Assembly (NCBI GenBank): GCA_021162745.1
Contig: JAGGYC010000086.1
Location: 1-64,000 of the forward strand
Source of the DNA: Desulfuromonas sp.
GTDB lineage: Bacteria > Desulfobacterota > Desulfuromonadia > Desulfuromonadales > Desulfuromonadaceae
Length of the DNA stretch: 64,000 nucleotides
Direction of reading: 5' to 3'
The notes beneath the pieces were generated by a model. It had not been told where the DNA came from, made no database searches, and worked only from the letters and a program-made list of their open reading frames with translations. Position 1 is the first letter of the stretch. Each line of letters starts with the position of its first letter. The position numbers were made by a program, and so were the translations under genes. Below are positions 25,161 through 34,091 of the stretch, one piece after another.

Positions 25161-27428
25161 CTATTTTAAATCAACGAGATTGCCGACGTCGAGGATGAGG
25201 CTGACATCGCCGTTGCCGAGGATAGTGCAGCCTGAACAGCCGCGGACGTTGCCGATGTATTCAGAGAGCCCTTTGATGACGGTCTGTTGTTGACCGAGGA
25301 TTTCGTCCACCATCAGACAAACACTGCGGCCCTGATATTCGAGAACGATCAAGATCGAATCAATCAGATCCGAGTGATCTGGGGGAGTGTCCAACAGCTC
25401 GTGAAGACGGACCACCGGGAAGAAGCTCTCCCGTACCCGTACCAGTTCCTCCGCGTCCGGTGTAATGGTGACGGCCTCGGGTTGCGGGCGGAACGCCTCC
25501 TTGATGGATAAAATCGGTACGATGCAGCGGGAGTCACCCACCCGTACCAGCATGCCATCGATAATCGCCAGGGTCAGAGGGATGCGTAGCTTGATGATTG
25601 TCCCCTGGCCGGGGACACTGTCGACATCGACCTTACCCTTGATCTTTTCAAGATTCTGTTTGACGACATCCATGCCGACGCCGCGACCGGAGATGTCGGT
25701 AATTTTTTCTGCGGTGGAGAATCCCGGCTGAAAGATCATATTGTAGATCTCTTTGTCGGTAAGGTCCGAGCCATCGCCCTCAATGAGGCCATTTTGAATC
25801 GCCTTAGCGAGGATTTTCTCTTTGTTTAATCCGCGACCATCATCTTCAAGGGTGATCCAGACTTCCCCCTCCTCATGGCAGGCACTGAGGTGAACCGTTC
25901 CTGTTTCGCTTTTGCCGGCGGCAATCCGTTCCTCGGGGGGCTCGAGGCCATGGTCCATGGAATTACGCAAGATGTGGACCAGGGGGTCGGTGATGGTTTC
26001 AATGACGGTCTTGTCGACCTCTGTCCCTTCTCCGGTCAATTTCAGGTCCACTTTTTTACCCGACTTGACTGAAAGGTCGTGAACCAGGCGGATCATACGG
26101 CGGAACAATCCCGAAACCGGGATCATGCGGATAATCATCGCCATCTCTTGAAGCTCTCGAACCAGCTTGCCCATCTGCTGAGCTGCTTTATTGAAACTTT
26201 CCAGTTCCATGCCGTCGAGATCCGGGTTGTGGATGAGCATGTTTTCGGCAATAACCAGTTCGCCAATCAGGTTGATCAAGTTGTCGAGCTTCTCCAGGTC
26301 GACACGGATATCCTGGCGCTTGATTGCCGCTGCCTTGGGTTTTTTCTTTGGTTTTGGCGTTGCTTTCTTGACCTGGTTCTGAGACGAGAGCGCTTGGCTG
26401 ATCTGCTCTTCAGAGGCCTTGCCCATGTCAACCAACAGGTCGCCAAGGGGTTTTTTCTGCTGGTTGAGGGCCTGTTCGATCGTCTCTTTTTCGACCACCC
26501 CTTTTTCGATCAGTACTTCGCCGAGACGGGGGGCGGGCAGGGTTTTCAGCGCTTCAATGTGGGCGTCGATCTCTTCGATCAAATCCTTACCGTTTTCAAC
26601 CAGAGAGCTCAGCCCGTCCTTCAGGGCATCCACGGCTAGAAGCATGGTTTCAAAGGGGTTGTCTGTGGCAAATGATCCGCCGCTTTTGATAATGTCGAGG
26701 ACGTTTTCAATCTGATGGCTGAGCTTTTCAAGGTTCATGTAGCCAAAGAAACCGCTATTGCCCTTAAAACTGTGCATGCTGCGGAAAATTGTCGCAACAT
26801 GGTCTTGGCTTTCAGGTTCTTTTTCCCAGGCGAGTAAGCCCTGCTCTGTCGTTTCGAGCAATTCATCCGCTTCCTGAACAAAACGTTCGACCATATCAGG
26901 AGTGATCTCGAGAGTCAGGTCGTCTGTAACTTCAATTTGCGCAGGGTCAAGCTCTTGCGGGGTTTCGCCTTCAGGACTGACTGTTTGTTTTGCATCGGTT
27001 TCAGCTTCTTCCGCTGGCGTGGCTGGAGCCTCCATGGCCTGGTGGAACTGGTCGGCCATCACCTTGCCCTGTTCCTCCACCCCCTCATCATTGAAGTTTT
27101 CGTCAACCCAGTCGAGAGCTTCCTTGGTGAAGTCGCAGCATTCGCATAGCAGGGTAACGTGCTCAGGGAGTAAAGTCATTTTTCCTGAACGTACCATGTC
27201 GAGCAAGCTCTCGGCCGCGTGAGCCACACTGGTGATATGGTTGAATTCAAGGAAACCGGCACTGCCTTTCATGGAATGGAACAGGCGAAAGACGGCATTG
27301 ATGGTTTCGTTGTCCGTGTTTTGCCCAAGCTCGATGATCGTCGGTTCGAGTTGCTCGATCATATCGCGGCTTTCCTGGACAAACTCCTGGATGATTTCTA
27401 TTTGATCACTGCTCAGCTCATCTGTCAT
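25161..27428 (-). CDS. cheA: CheA histidine kinase with two Hpt domains and a MshEN-like module
   Basis: A 755-residue chemotaxis kinase. Hpt1 has LFHSMKGSAGF (His51). Hpt2 has SMHSFKGNSGF (His219). Both phospho-histidines are present. Residues 301-350 hold two repeats, RLGEVLIEKG and PLGDLLVDMG, each followed by a helix ending in ALxxQ, like the MshEN fold; they sit where the P2 CheY-binding domain usually is. Dimerisation (~375-440), HATPase (N-box HILRNSMDHGLE, DDGRGLN, GRGVGMDVVK) and CheW-like regulatory domain (~620-755) follow. It opens the che operon. No cheW gene lies nearby, so the receptor complex must use one encoded elsewhere. Confidence 0.94.
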   Translation of the reverse strand: MTDELSSDQIEIIQEFVQESRDMIEQLEPTIIELGQNTDNETINAVFRLFHSMKGSAGFLEFNHITSVAHAAESLLDMVRSGKMTLLPEHVTLLCECCDFTKEALDWVDENFNDEGVEEQGKVMADQFHQAMEAPATPAEEAETDAKQTVSPEGETPQELDPAQIEVTDDLTLEITPDMVERFVQEADELLETTEQGLLAWEKEPESQDHVATIFRSMHSFKGNSGFFGYMNLEKLSHQIENVLDIIKSGGSFATDNPFETMLLAVDALKDGLSSLVENGKDLIEEIDAHIEALKTLPAPRLGEVLIEKGVVEKETIEQALNQQKKPLGDLLVDMGKASEEQISQALSSQNQVKKATPKPKKKPKAAAIKRQDIRVDLEKLDNLINLIGELVIAENMLIHNPDLDGMELESFNKAAQQMGKLVRELQEMAMIIRMIPVSGLFRRMIRLVHDLSVKSGKKVDLKLTGEGTEVDKTVIETITDPLVHILRNSMDHGLEPPEERIAAGKSETGTVHLSACHEEGEVWITLEDDGRGLNKEKILAKAIQNGLIEGDGSDLTDKEIYNMIFQPGFSTAEKITDISGRGVGMDVVKQNLEKIKGKVDVDSVPGQGTIIKLRIPLTLAIIDGMLVRVGDSRCIVPILSIKEAFRPQPEAVTITPDAEELVRVRESFFPVVRLHELLDTPPDHSDLIDSILIVLEYQGRSVCLMVDEILGQQQTVIKGLSEYIGNVRGCSGCTILGNGDVSLILDVGNLVDLK

Positions 27429-27758
27429 GGCGTCTTCAGTTCTCCGTATGGGAATGGTTGCTGGTGCACTAGTTAATTAAGTCAATACTCGAATTATCTT
27501 AAATTCTCAGGGTGCCAAACCGGATTGTTGGGACATGCTCTGCTCATTAAGTTAGTATGTTGCATTGGTTTGGTGTCGATAGAATATTATAAGTTGCGCA
27601 ATTATAGTGCAAAAAATGAAAATTCTGAACAGGTTTTTCCCTATTCCACTGTCAAAAAAATGACTTTGTTCTTTTGGTTGGCTGGTGAGGTGTCGGTTTT
27701 TTGATTTTTTGCTCCTTGGTGAGGTGCCTAATAGGCCAATTTCTCGCCCTTAGACAGG
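27429..27758. other. Divergent intergenic region between cheA and the flagellar operon
   Basis: About 330 bp, AT-rich, no gene. It must carry the cheA promoter (minus strand) and upstream activator sites for the sigma54 promoter at 27759. A minus-strand TGGCAC at about 27512-27517 has no matching -12 element, so I do not call a second sigma54 promoter. Confidence 0.5.
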
Positions 27759-27774
27759 TGGCTCGTTTTTTGCA
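27759..27774 (+). promoter_or_regulatory. Sigma54 promoter of the flg/fli operon
   Basis: TGGCTCGTTTTTTGCA matches the -24/-12 consensus TGGCACG-N4-TTGCA with one mismatch and exact spacing. Transcription would start near 27785, just ahead of AAGGAGG at 27786. The sigma54 regulator at 16127 is a natural activator. Confidence 0.78.
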
Positions 27775-27796
27775 TTAAATGTATGAAGGAGGCGTT

Positions 27797-30265
27797 TTGC
27801 CGTTTTTTAATTTTTCTAAAAGAATCAGCGATTTTATAGGTTTGCGTTTGAATATTTTGCTTGGCATATCCCGGTTTTTGTTGTGCCTGTGTCTTGTTGC
27901 GCTACTGCCAAGCGTGGTACTGGCTCAAGATCACTTCACCCTGCAACAGGTGCGTAAGCAAGACGAGGTGAATGTCACCCGCTTTATTCTTGAATTTGAT
28001 CGATTGCCGGAATTTGCCGTTAAAACGTCGGGGCAACGTCTGGAAATCATGCTCAAGGATACGGTTGCGAAGTTGACATTGCGCTTGCCTTTGGAAGACG
28101 AGCGGCTGGTGAGAACTCTGGTTGGGCAGTCGAAAAAAAAGCTGATGTTGTCGTTATTGCTGCGGCGACCGCCCTATTTTGTCAATGCCGTTAAAGAGGT
28201 CAAAAGTCAGCGGTTGCTCATTGATGTTCATTGGCGGGACTCACAAAGCAGCAGCCGGCCGGCGATAGCCAGGCGGTTGCCTGGACAGCTTTCGGTGCAG
28301 GGCCGAGGCGCTGTCTGTAGCCATAGTATCGATTCAAAATATCGAGGAGACTGGGTTCGTTTCTTTCGTGAGTATGAACGTCCGCTTCACTTACAGGCCC
28401 CTTTACGTTATACGATGGTGCCATTCCCAGGTCTGCAAGTGCTGGGGCCTGTCGATGATGTCCTGCCCCTCGAGGTTGCAGAGCTGGCGGCTCGCAACGA
28501 GTGGCAGGCGGCAATTTCCGCCCTGCAGAGCATTGGTTATGAAGCTGCAAGTGGTGATCAGTTCTCCCGTTTTTTGTTGCTGTTGGCTGAATTGAACTTG
28601 CGTGGTGAAAATTATGCTAAGGCAGAACGTCTTATTCGCAAGGCTCGTGGTCTCTTTTCAGATGAAAATGCTGATTTGGTCGCTTTTTCTGATCTGCTGC
28701 AGACCTACCTTGCTACCCGTCAGCTCAGTGATCCCTACCGGTTGATGGCAGATCTGGCATTGCGTACTGACTATAGCGATTCCGATGCACTTCGTCCCTA
28801 TACGGAACTACTGTATGCCGAGGTTGCTTTGACGACCGGACATATCAAACAGGCGCAACCCATTCTCGAAGAGGGATTGATGCGAGGTGTCGGTGACCTG
28901 GTTAACGCTTATCAGCGGCGATTGGCCGATGTTGATTACGCCCAAGGGAACTATCGCGGAGCTCTGGAGCGCTATCACGGTCTGGGCGGGCAGCTGGCGG
29001 AGGCCCCATTCTCGTTGGCGTCATTTGCGATCTGTTTATATCGTGTGGGTGATTATGATGGTGCCGTGGCGCAGCTGAAGATCCTGGTTGCGCAACTCGA
29101 AGACGTGGAACAGCGGGATCTGGTCCGTTATGCCATGGCGATGGCACTGATCCGGCGCGGCGATGGTGGCCCCGGTTACGATCTGCTGCATCAGATTATA
29201 CCCGGGACACAGGGGGCAGTGCTGGCGAAGGCGAAAATTGCAGATTTAAGTATGGAGGTCGATGACTTTCATAGTCGTCAACGCGGGTTGCGTGATTATG
29301 CTGAGTTGGCTGAGATGATGGTAACGCGTGAGGGGCGTAGCGAAATGCAGTTTAAACATGCCCTGAGCCAGTATTTGCTTGGCCGGCGACTGGAAGCCGT
29401 TGAAGAGGTCCGGGACTTTCTTAAGGCGGATCGGATGACCGAGTTGGCGGGTCATGCCCAGGCGTTGTTGGCAGAAATCCTACCTGACTTGATTCATGGT
29501 CTGGTGGCTGAAAAAAAGTATTTCAGCGCCTTGGTCCTGGTTGAACAGAACCGGGAATTGTTGGTTGCCAGTCAACGTGATTTTACGTTTCTGGTTGAGT
29601 TGGGGCGGATTTTCTCCCGTTTGGAATTTTCTGAACGTGCCGTCCGCTTATATCTGTATTTGCTCGACTATGCTGGGAGTGAAGAGCGGACCTCTCAGGT
29701 TTATGTTCCTTTACTCGAAGCATTAATGCAACAGCAATCCTATGACCGAGTGATCGCATATGCCGATAAGTATCAGGAAAATTATTCTGCTGGCGAGCAA
29801 TGGCCCGACGTGTATTTGTTGAAAATTAAGGCCATGCTTGAGCTGATGCCCGAAGACGACGTCTATGCTGAATTGAGGCGCGCCGGTCGTCCTCGTTCTG
29901 AGGCGCTGAATCGACTGATCGCTACATTGGCCTGGAAGAGGGGCCACATTGATGTCGCACGCAGCAGCATTAATGCTGTTGTTGGCGACGATCTGGAAAT
30001 GGCTTCATCGGTGGATCTGATGTTTCAGGCGGAAATGTTGTATGCCGAGAAGCAGGACAGTGAAGCATTGCAGCGTTATCGCCTGCTCCAGACCGATGAA
30101 AATTATTGCGACCAGGCCAGATATCGTGGGGCGATGATTTTGTTGCGGCAGCAAAAACGGCAACAGGGATTAAAACTTTTACGGGAACTGGTCGAAAAAG
30201 GAAGTGATTCCCAATGGCGGGTTTTTGCACAAGAAACACTTCAGATTGAACGCTTTGATCGATGA
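27797..30265 (+). CDS. Secreted TPR-rich protein at the head of the flagellar operon
   Basis: About 822 residues, function not recognised. The start is taken as TTG 27797 because AAGGAGG (27786-27792) lies just upstream and the sigma54 start site would fall after the ATG at 27779. An N-terminal signal peptide with hydrophobic core FLLCLCLVALLPSVVLA ends near residue 40. A beta-rich segment follows (VTRFILEFDRLPEFAV to LLIDVHW) that resembles the AMIN domain. The rest (~220-820) is helical TPR-like repeats, for example ENYAKAERLIRKARGLF and GNYRGALERYHGLGG. It ends 11 bp before flgB, so a role in periplasmic flagellar assembly or motor stability is likely but unproven. Confidence 0.7.
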   Translation: MPFFNFSKRISDFIGLRLNILLGISRFLLCLCLVALLPSVVLAQDHFTLQQVRKQDEVNVTRFILEFDRLPEFAVKTSGQRLEIMLKDTVAKLTLRLPLEDERLVRTLVGQSKKKLMLSLLLRRPPYFVNAVKEVKSQRLLIDVHWRDSQSSSRPAIARRLPGQLSVQGRGAVCSHSIDSKYRGDWVRFFREYERPLHLQAPLRYTMVPFPGLQVLGPVDDVLPLEVAELAARNEWQAAISALQSIGYEAASGDQFSRFLLLLAELNLRGENYAKAERLIRKARGLFSDENADLVAFSDLLQTYLATRQLSDPYRLMADLALRTDYSDSDALRPYTELLYAEVALTTGHIKQAQPILEEGLMRGVGDLVNAYQRRLADVDYAQGNYRGALERYHGLGGQLAEAPFSLASFAICLYRVGDYDGAVAQLKILVAQLEDVEQRDLVRYAMAMALIRRGDGGPGYDLLHQIIPGTQGAVLAKAKIADLSMEVDDFHSRQRGLRDYAELAEMMVTREGRSEMQFKHALSQYLLGRRLEAVEEVRDFLKADRMTELAGHAQALLAEILPDLIHGLVAEKKYFSALVLVEQNRELLVASQRDFTFLVELGRIFSRLEFSERAVRLYLYLLDYAGSEERTSQVYVPLLEALMQQQSYDRVIAYADKYQENYSAGEQWPDVYLLKIKAMLELMPEDDVYAELRRAGRPRSEALNRLIATLAWKRGHIDVARSSINAVVGDDLEMASSVDLMFQAEMLYAEKQDSEALQRYRLLQTDENYCDQARYRGAMILLRQQKRQQGLKLLRELVEKGSDSQWRVFAQETLQIERFDR

Positions 30266-30276
30266 GAGGATAGATG

Positions 30277-30687
30277 ATGGCAAATTCAGGAATCATGGAT
30301 CAGGCCTCACTGGTACTGAAAAAGTCACTTGACTTACGCCTGCGCAACCAACAGATCATCGCCGCCAATGTCGCCAATGCGCAGACGCCGGGTTATCAGG
30401 CACGCCGTTTTCAATTTGAAGATGCGCTGCAGCAGGCTGTAACGGGGAGTGGGTACGATGTTGTCACCACCCATCCACGGCATATATCCAGCCATGGTGG
30501 TTCCATTGGCAACGTGATGGGAACTATTCGCGAGGTGCGCGATAGTAGTGGTATCGGCGATGGCAATACCGTCGATGTCGATCAGGAGATGGTTCAATTG
30601 GCCGAAAATCAGATTATGTACGAGGCCACAGCCCAGCTGCTGAGTAAAAAAATGGCTATTATCAAGTACGTGGTGCAGGGTAACTAG
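30277..30687 (+). CDS. flgB: Flagellar proximal rod protein FlgB
   Basis: A ~136-residue rod subunit, exported by the flagellar type III system. It shows the conserved N-terminal ANVANAQTPGYQARRF motif and a C-terminal coiled coil ending LLSKKMAIIKYVVQGN. ATG 30277 is spaced six bases from GAGAGGA; ATG 30274 also fits. It is followed 10 bp later by flgC. Confidence 0.95.
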   Translation: MANSGIMDQASLVLKKSLDLRLRNQQIIAANVANAQTPGYQARRFQFEDALQQAVTGSGYDVVTTHPRHISSHGGSIGNVMGTIREVRDSSGIGDGNTVDVDQEMVQLAENQIMYEATAQLLSKKMAIIKYVVQGN

Positions 30688-30697
30688 GGGGTAGGTT

Positions 30698-31129
30698 ATG
30701 GATATCTTCACATCGTTAAATATCAGTGCCTCGGCGCTCAAAGCGCAACGTATTCGACTGGATACCATTAGTTCTAATATGGCCAACGCCGAAACGACCC
30801 GCACGCCCGAGGGTGGGCCTTATAAAAGGAAGATGGTGGTGTTTGAACCTCAGCAGATGTCGTTTTCAGACCACTTGTCGGCCCGGGAGAAGAAAGCGCT
30901 AAGCGGAGTGCGGGTGAGTCAAATCGCCGTCGATAATAGTGAGCCTCGACTGGTGTTTGACCCTGCCCATCCTGATGCCAACAACGAGGGTTATGTTGCT
31001 ATGCCGGACATTGATATCCTTAAAGAGACGACAGATATGATGTTGGCGACGCGTGCGTACGAGGCCAATATCACGACGATAAAATCAGCGAAACGGATGG
31101 CGCTTAAAGCCCTTGAAATCGGAAAATAG
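30698..31129 (+). CDS. flgC: Flagellar rod protein FlgC
   Basis: A 143-residue rod subunit. The N-terminal SSNMANAETTRTPEGGPYKRK and the C-terminal VDILKETTDMMLATRAYEANITTIKSAKRM-type helix (here DIDILKETTDMML) are typical. It sits in the standard flgB-flgC-fliE order. Confidence 0.96.
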   Translation: MDIFTSLNISASALKAQRIRLDTISSNMANAETTRTPEGGPYKRKMVVFEPQQMSFSDHLSAREKKALSGVRVSQIAVDNSEPRLVFDPAHPDANNEGYVAMPDIDILKETTDMMLATRAYEANITTIKSAKRMALKALEIGK

Positions 31130-31142
31130 CGAGGTGTAGACC

Positions 31143-31436
31143 ATGAAAGATATCTCCATTGATACTCATCTGAAATCGATGATGCCAACATTGAGCGCAC
31201 CGCAGAGTCGCCCGGACAGTGGTTTTGCTGATTTGCTTACCAAAGCAATCGATGAAACGAATGATGCGCAGTTGACGGCGGATAAAGCGGTGACAGATTT
31301 GAGTACAGGCAAAGCAGATAACCTCCACGAAGTGATGTTGTCCATGGAGGAAGCCGATATCTCCATGCGTATGTTGGTTCAAATGAGAAATAAGGTTGTT
31401 GAAGCCTATCAGGAAATTATTCGGATGCAGGTGTGA
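31143..31436 (+). CDS. fliE: Flagellar hook-basal body protein FliE
   Basis: A 97-residue adaptor between the MS ring and the rod. The C-terminus RNKVVEAYQEIIRMQV and the central GKADNLHEVMLSMEEADISMRMLVQ are the family signature. Confidence 0.95.
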   Translation: MKDISIDTHLKSMMPTLSAPQSRPDSGFADLLTKAIDETNDAQLTADKAVTDLSTGKADNLHEVMLSMEEADISMRMLVQMRNKVVEAYQEIIRMQV

Positions 31437-31494
31437 CAGCTTGTTTTTTGGTTGGCAAGACGTAATGGGAATTTGGGCGGAGAGATAAATACAC

Positions 31495-33066
31495 ATGGCT
31501 GATGACATCAGGGGAAATGCTTTTGCCGCAATGAAGAACTGGTCTCTGTCACGCAAGATCAGTCTTGTGGCAGTCGCGCTGTTTTCATTGACGCTGTTTG
31601 CGCTGATCATACTGCAGGCACGGCATACGGATTATCAGTTGTTGTTTGCCAACTTGTCGGAAAACGACGCGTCGGCGATTGTCACCTGGCTAAAAGATCG
31701 TAAGATGCCCTACGAATTGCAGGGCGGAGGACGGTCGATCTATGTCTCGTCTGAAAATGTGTATGAAACGCGTCTAGAACTCGCTGGTTCCGGACTGCCA
31801 CAGGGCGGCGGGATCGGGTTTGAAATTTTTGACAAGCAAAGTTTGGGTATAACCGACTTTGTCCAGAAGGTGAACTATTTAAGGGCCATGCAGGGGGAGC
31901 TGTCGCGAACCGTTGCCTCCCTCTCCCCGGTTGCCGCAGCGCGCGTGCATCTGGCATTGCCGCAAAAGCGACTGTTCAAGAGTGAGCAGCAACATGTGAC
32001 GGCTTCAATCATTGTCAAACTAGTGCCCGGTCTGAAGCTCAAAGAGTCTCAGGTGCAGGGGATTGTTAATCTTGTCGCCGGCAGTGTTGAAGGGTTGGAG
32101 TCTGAATACGTCACGGTGGTTGATGCTTCGGGGACGGTGCTGTCGAAAAAACAGGAGGAGGGGCTGAGTGGGCCGATGACTCCGGGCATGCTGCAATATC
32201 AGCGAGCCGTCGAGCGCCAGATGGAGAACCGTGCCCAAGCGATGCTTGATCGAGCGTTAGGAATGGCAAATTCTCTGGTGAAAGTGACTGCCTTGCTGGA
32301 TTTTGCTCAGGTGGAAAAACTCGAAGAGCTGTACGATCCGAAAAGTGCTGTGCCGCGCAGTGAACAGCTGCAGGAACAGAAGGATGACAGTGGGAGTGCT
32401 GGCGGTGGCGTCCCTGGTGTGCAGTCAAATCTGGGCGCAGGAGGACCTGGCGGTGGCGGCAGCGCAGCAAACAGTAGCAGCAGTGCAGAAACAACCAATT
32501 ATGAAATCAGTAAGGTGGTAAACCGGACGGTTGCACCGGTCGGAACAATTCAACATCTGTCTGTTTCTGTATTGGTCGCAGATACAATGTCAAAGGAATC
32601 CGGGGAAGATGGGGAAGAGATCTCGAAGTTGGTTCCTCGTACCGAGCAAGAGTTGCGGACCATTGAAAAAATGATTCAGACTGCATTGGGGATTGATAAA
32701 ACACGCGGCGATCAGCTGAATGTGGTCTCAATGCCTTTTGCGGATGAATTTTATACAACGCCGGAACTGCCTGAACCGACGTTAAAGGATAACCTTTATA
32801 CCTATATGCCGTTGGTTAAGTATTTCCTTGCTGGTTTAGGGGCGCTGCTGATGTATTTTCTGCTGGTCCGACCGACGATAAAGACCCTACGCGAAGAGGC
32901 GACCGTCCAGCACTTTAAAACCGTCAAGGAATTGGAGTCAGAAATGGCCTCAGGGCGAAGCTCGACGGTGCAACTCGATCCTACCGAACAGTTGCGGCAG
33001 AATATACTTAAAGCCGAACATTCACCTTCAGAGGTGATCCGAACTTGGATGAATGATGAAGAATAA
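31495..33066 (+). CDS. fliF: Flagellar MS-ring protein FliF
   Basis: A 523-residue inner-membrane ring protein. TM1 is at about residues 22-42 (ISLVAVALFSLTLFALIIL) and TM2 near 435-455 (LVKYFLAGLGALLMYFLLV). The periplasmic YscJ-like domain has NLSENDASAIVTWL and RVHLALPQKRLF. A Gly/Ser-rich low-complexity stretch (~295-335) lies in the periplasmic loop. The C-terminal tail (RTWMNDEE) binds FliG. Confidence 0.96.
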   Translation: MADDIRGNAFAAMKNWSLSRKISLVAVALFSLTLFALIILQARHTDYQLLFANLSENDASAIVTWLKDRKMPYELQGGGRSIYVSSENVYETRLELAGSGLPQGGGIGFEIFDKQSLGITDFVQKVNYLRAMQGELSRTVASLSPVAAARVHLALPQKRLFKSEQQHVTASIIVKLVPGLKLKESQVQGIVNLVAGSVEGLESEYVTVVDASGTVLSKKQEEGLSGPMTPGMLQYQRAVERQMENRAQAMLDRALGMANSLVKVTALLDFAQVEKLEELYDPKSAVPRSEQLQEQKDDSGSAGGGVPGVQSNLGAGGPGGGGSAANSSSSAETTNYEISKVVNRTVAPVGTIQHLSVSVLVADTMSKESGEDGEEISKLVPRTEQELRTIEKMIQTALGIDKTRGDQLNVVSMPFADEFYTTPELPEPTLKDNLYTYMPLVKYFLAGLGALLMYFLLVRPTIKTLREEATVQHFKTVKELESEMASGRSSTVQLDPTEQLRQNILKAEHSPSEVIRTWMNDEE

Positions 33067-33077
33067 CGGAGATATGT

Positions 33078-34091
33078 GTGGACGCATTACAGTTTAACCG
33101 TATGTCAGGCTTGGAAAAAGCCGCTGTTTTGCTGATGTGTCTTGGAGAATCGGCGACAGCGAAGGTTTTTTCGGATCTGGAAGAAAATGAGATCAGATTA
33201 CTGACGCGTATTATGATCGGCATTGATCATATCTCGGCGGAATTAGCGAATGATGTCATGGCCGAGTTCCAGCATGCTCAGAAGAAAAACCCCGGCATGT
33301 ATATCAAGAGTGAAGAATTTGTCCGTAATGCCATTGCCGGCAGCGGCGATGATCGGGGTGAACAGCTGGTGAATGAGATTCTCAGTGGTGTTGAATCACG
33401 TCCACTGGAAACGATTGCGACCATGAATCCACGCATGGTCGCCAGTTTGCTGGAAAACGAGCATCCGCAGACCTTGGCACTGATTCTGTCCACCCAGCGC
33501 TCGGACCATACCAGTAAGGTGTTAAAGTTTTTGCCCGATGAGGTGGCGGGTGATGTGATGTATCGCATTGCCAAGATTGATAAGGTTGCGCCTGAGGTCC
33601 TTGCTCAGATTGAAGAAGCATTGCGTCGCGAGATCGGTGGTGTCAGCAAGAAAGAGCAGCAGGACGTTGGTGGTGTCGACAAGGTGGTCGATATCCTTGG
33701 GCGTATGGAAAAAGGTTCCGACCGGATGATTGTCGATAGTATTGAAGTTACCGATCCTGAGTTGGCAGAGGCCATCCGCAAGAAGATGTTCACCTTTGGA
33801 GATCTGGTTGGTATCGATGGCCGGGCGATGCAGATGATCCTGCGCGAGATCAACAACGATACGTTGACGATGGCACTTAAAACGGCTACGGACGAATTGA
33901 AAAATATGATTTTTGGTAATATTTCCAATCGAGCTGCTGAGATGATTCAGGAAGATCTTGAGGCGATGGGTCCGGTACGGTTATCGGACGTTGAGGCGAT
34001 GCAGCAGACGATTGTCAAACTCGCTCTGAAGCTGGAAGAAGAGGGGCAGATTGTGATACCAGGACGTGGGGCCGGCGATGTCCTCGTCTAA
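33078..34091 (+). CDS. fliG: Flagellar motor switch protein FliG
   Basis: A 337-residue rotor protein. It has the N-terminal KAAVLLMCLGE, the middle EHPQTLALILS (EHPQ motif) and the charged C-terminal torque helix region (MFTFGDLVGIDGRAMQMILREI). The start is GTG 33078. FliH begins inside its last codons. Confidence 0.97.
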   Translation: MDALQFNRMSGLEKAAVLLMCLGESATAKVFSDLEENEIRLLTRIMIGIDHISAELANDVMAEFQHAQKKNPGMYIKSEEFVRNAIAGSGDDRGEQLVNEILSGVESRPLETIATMNPRMVASLLENEHPQTLALILSTQRSDHTSKVLKFLPDEVAGDVMYRIAKIDKVAPEVLAQIEEALRREIGGVSKKEQQDVGGVDKVVDILGRMEKGSDRMIVDSIEVTDPELAEAIRKKMFTFGDLVGIDGRAMQMILREINNDTLTMALKTATDELKNMIFGNISNRAAEMIQEDLEAMGPVRLSDVEAMQQTIVKLALKLEEEGQIVIPGRGAGDVLV

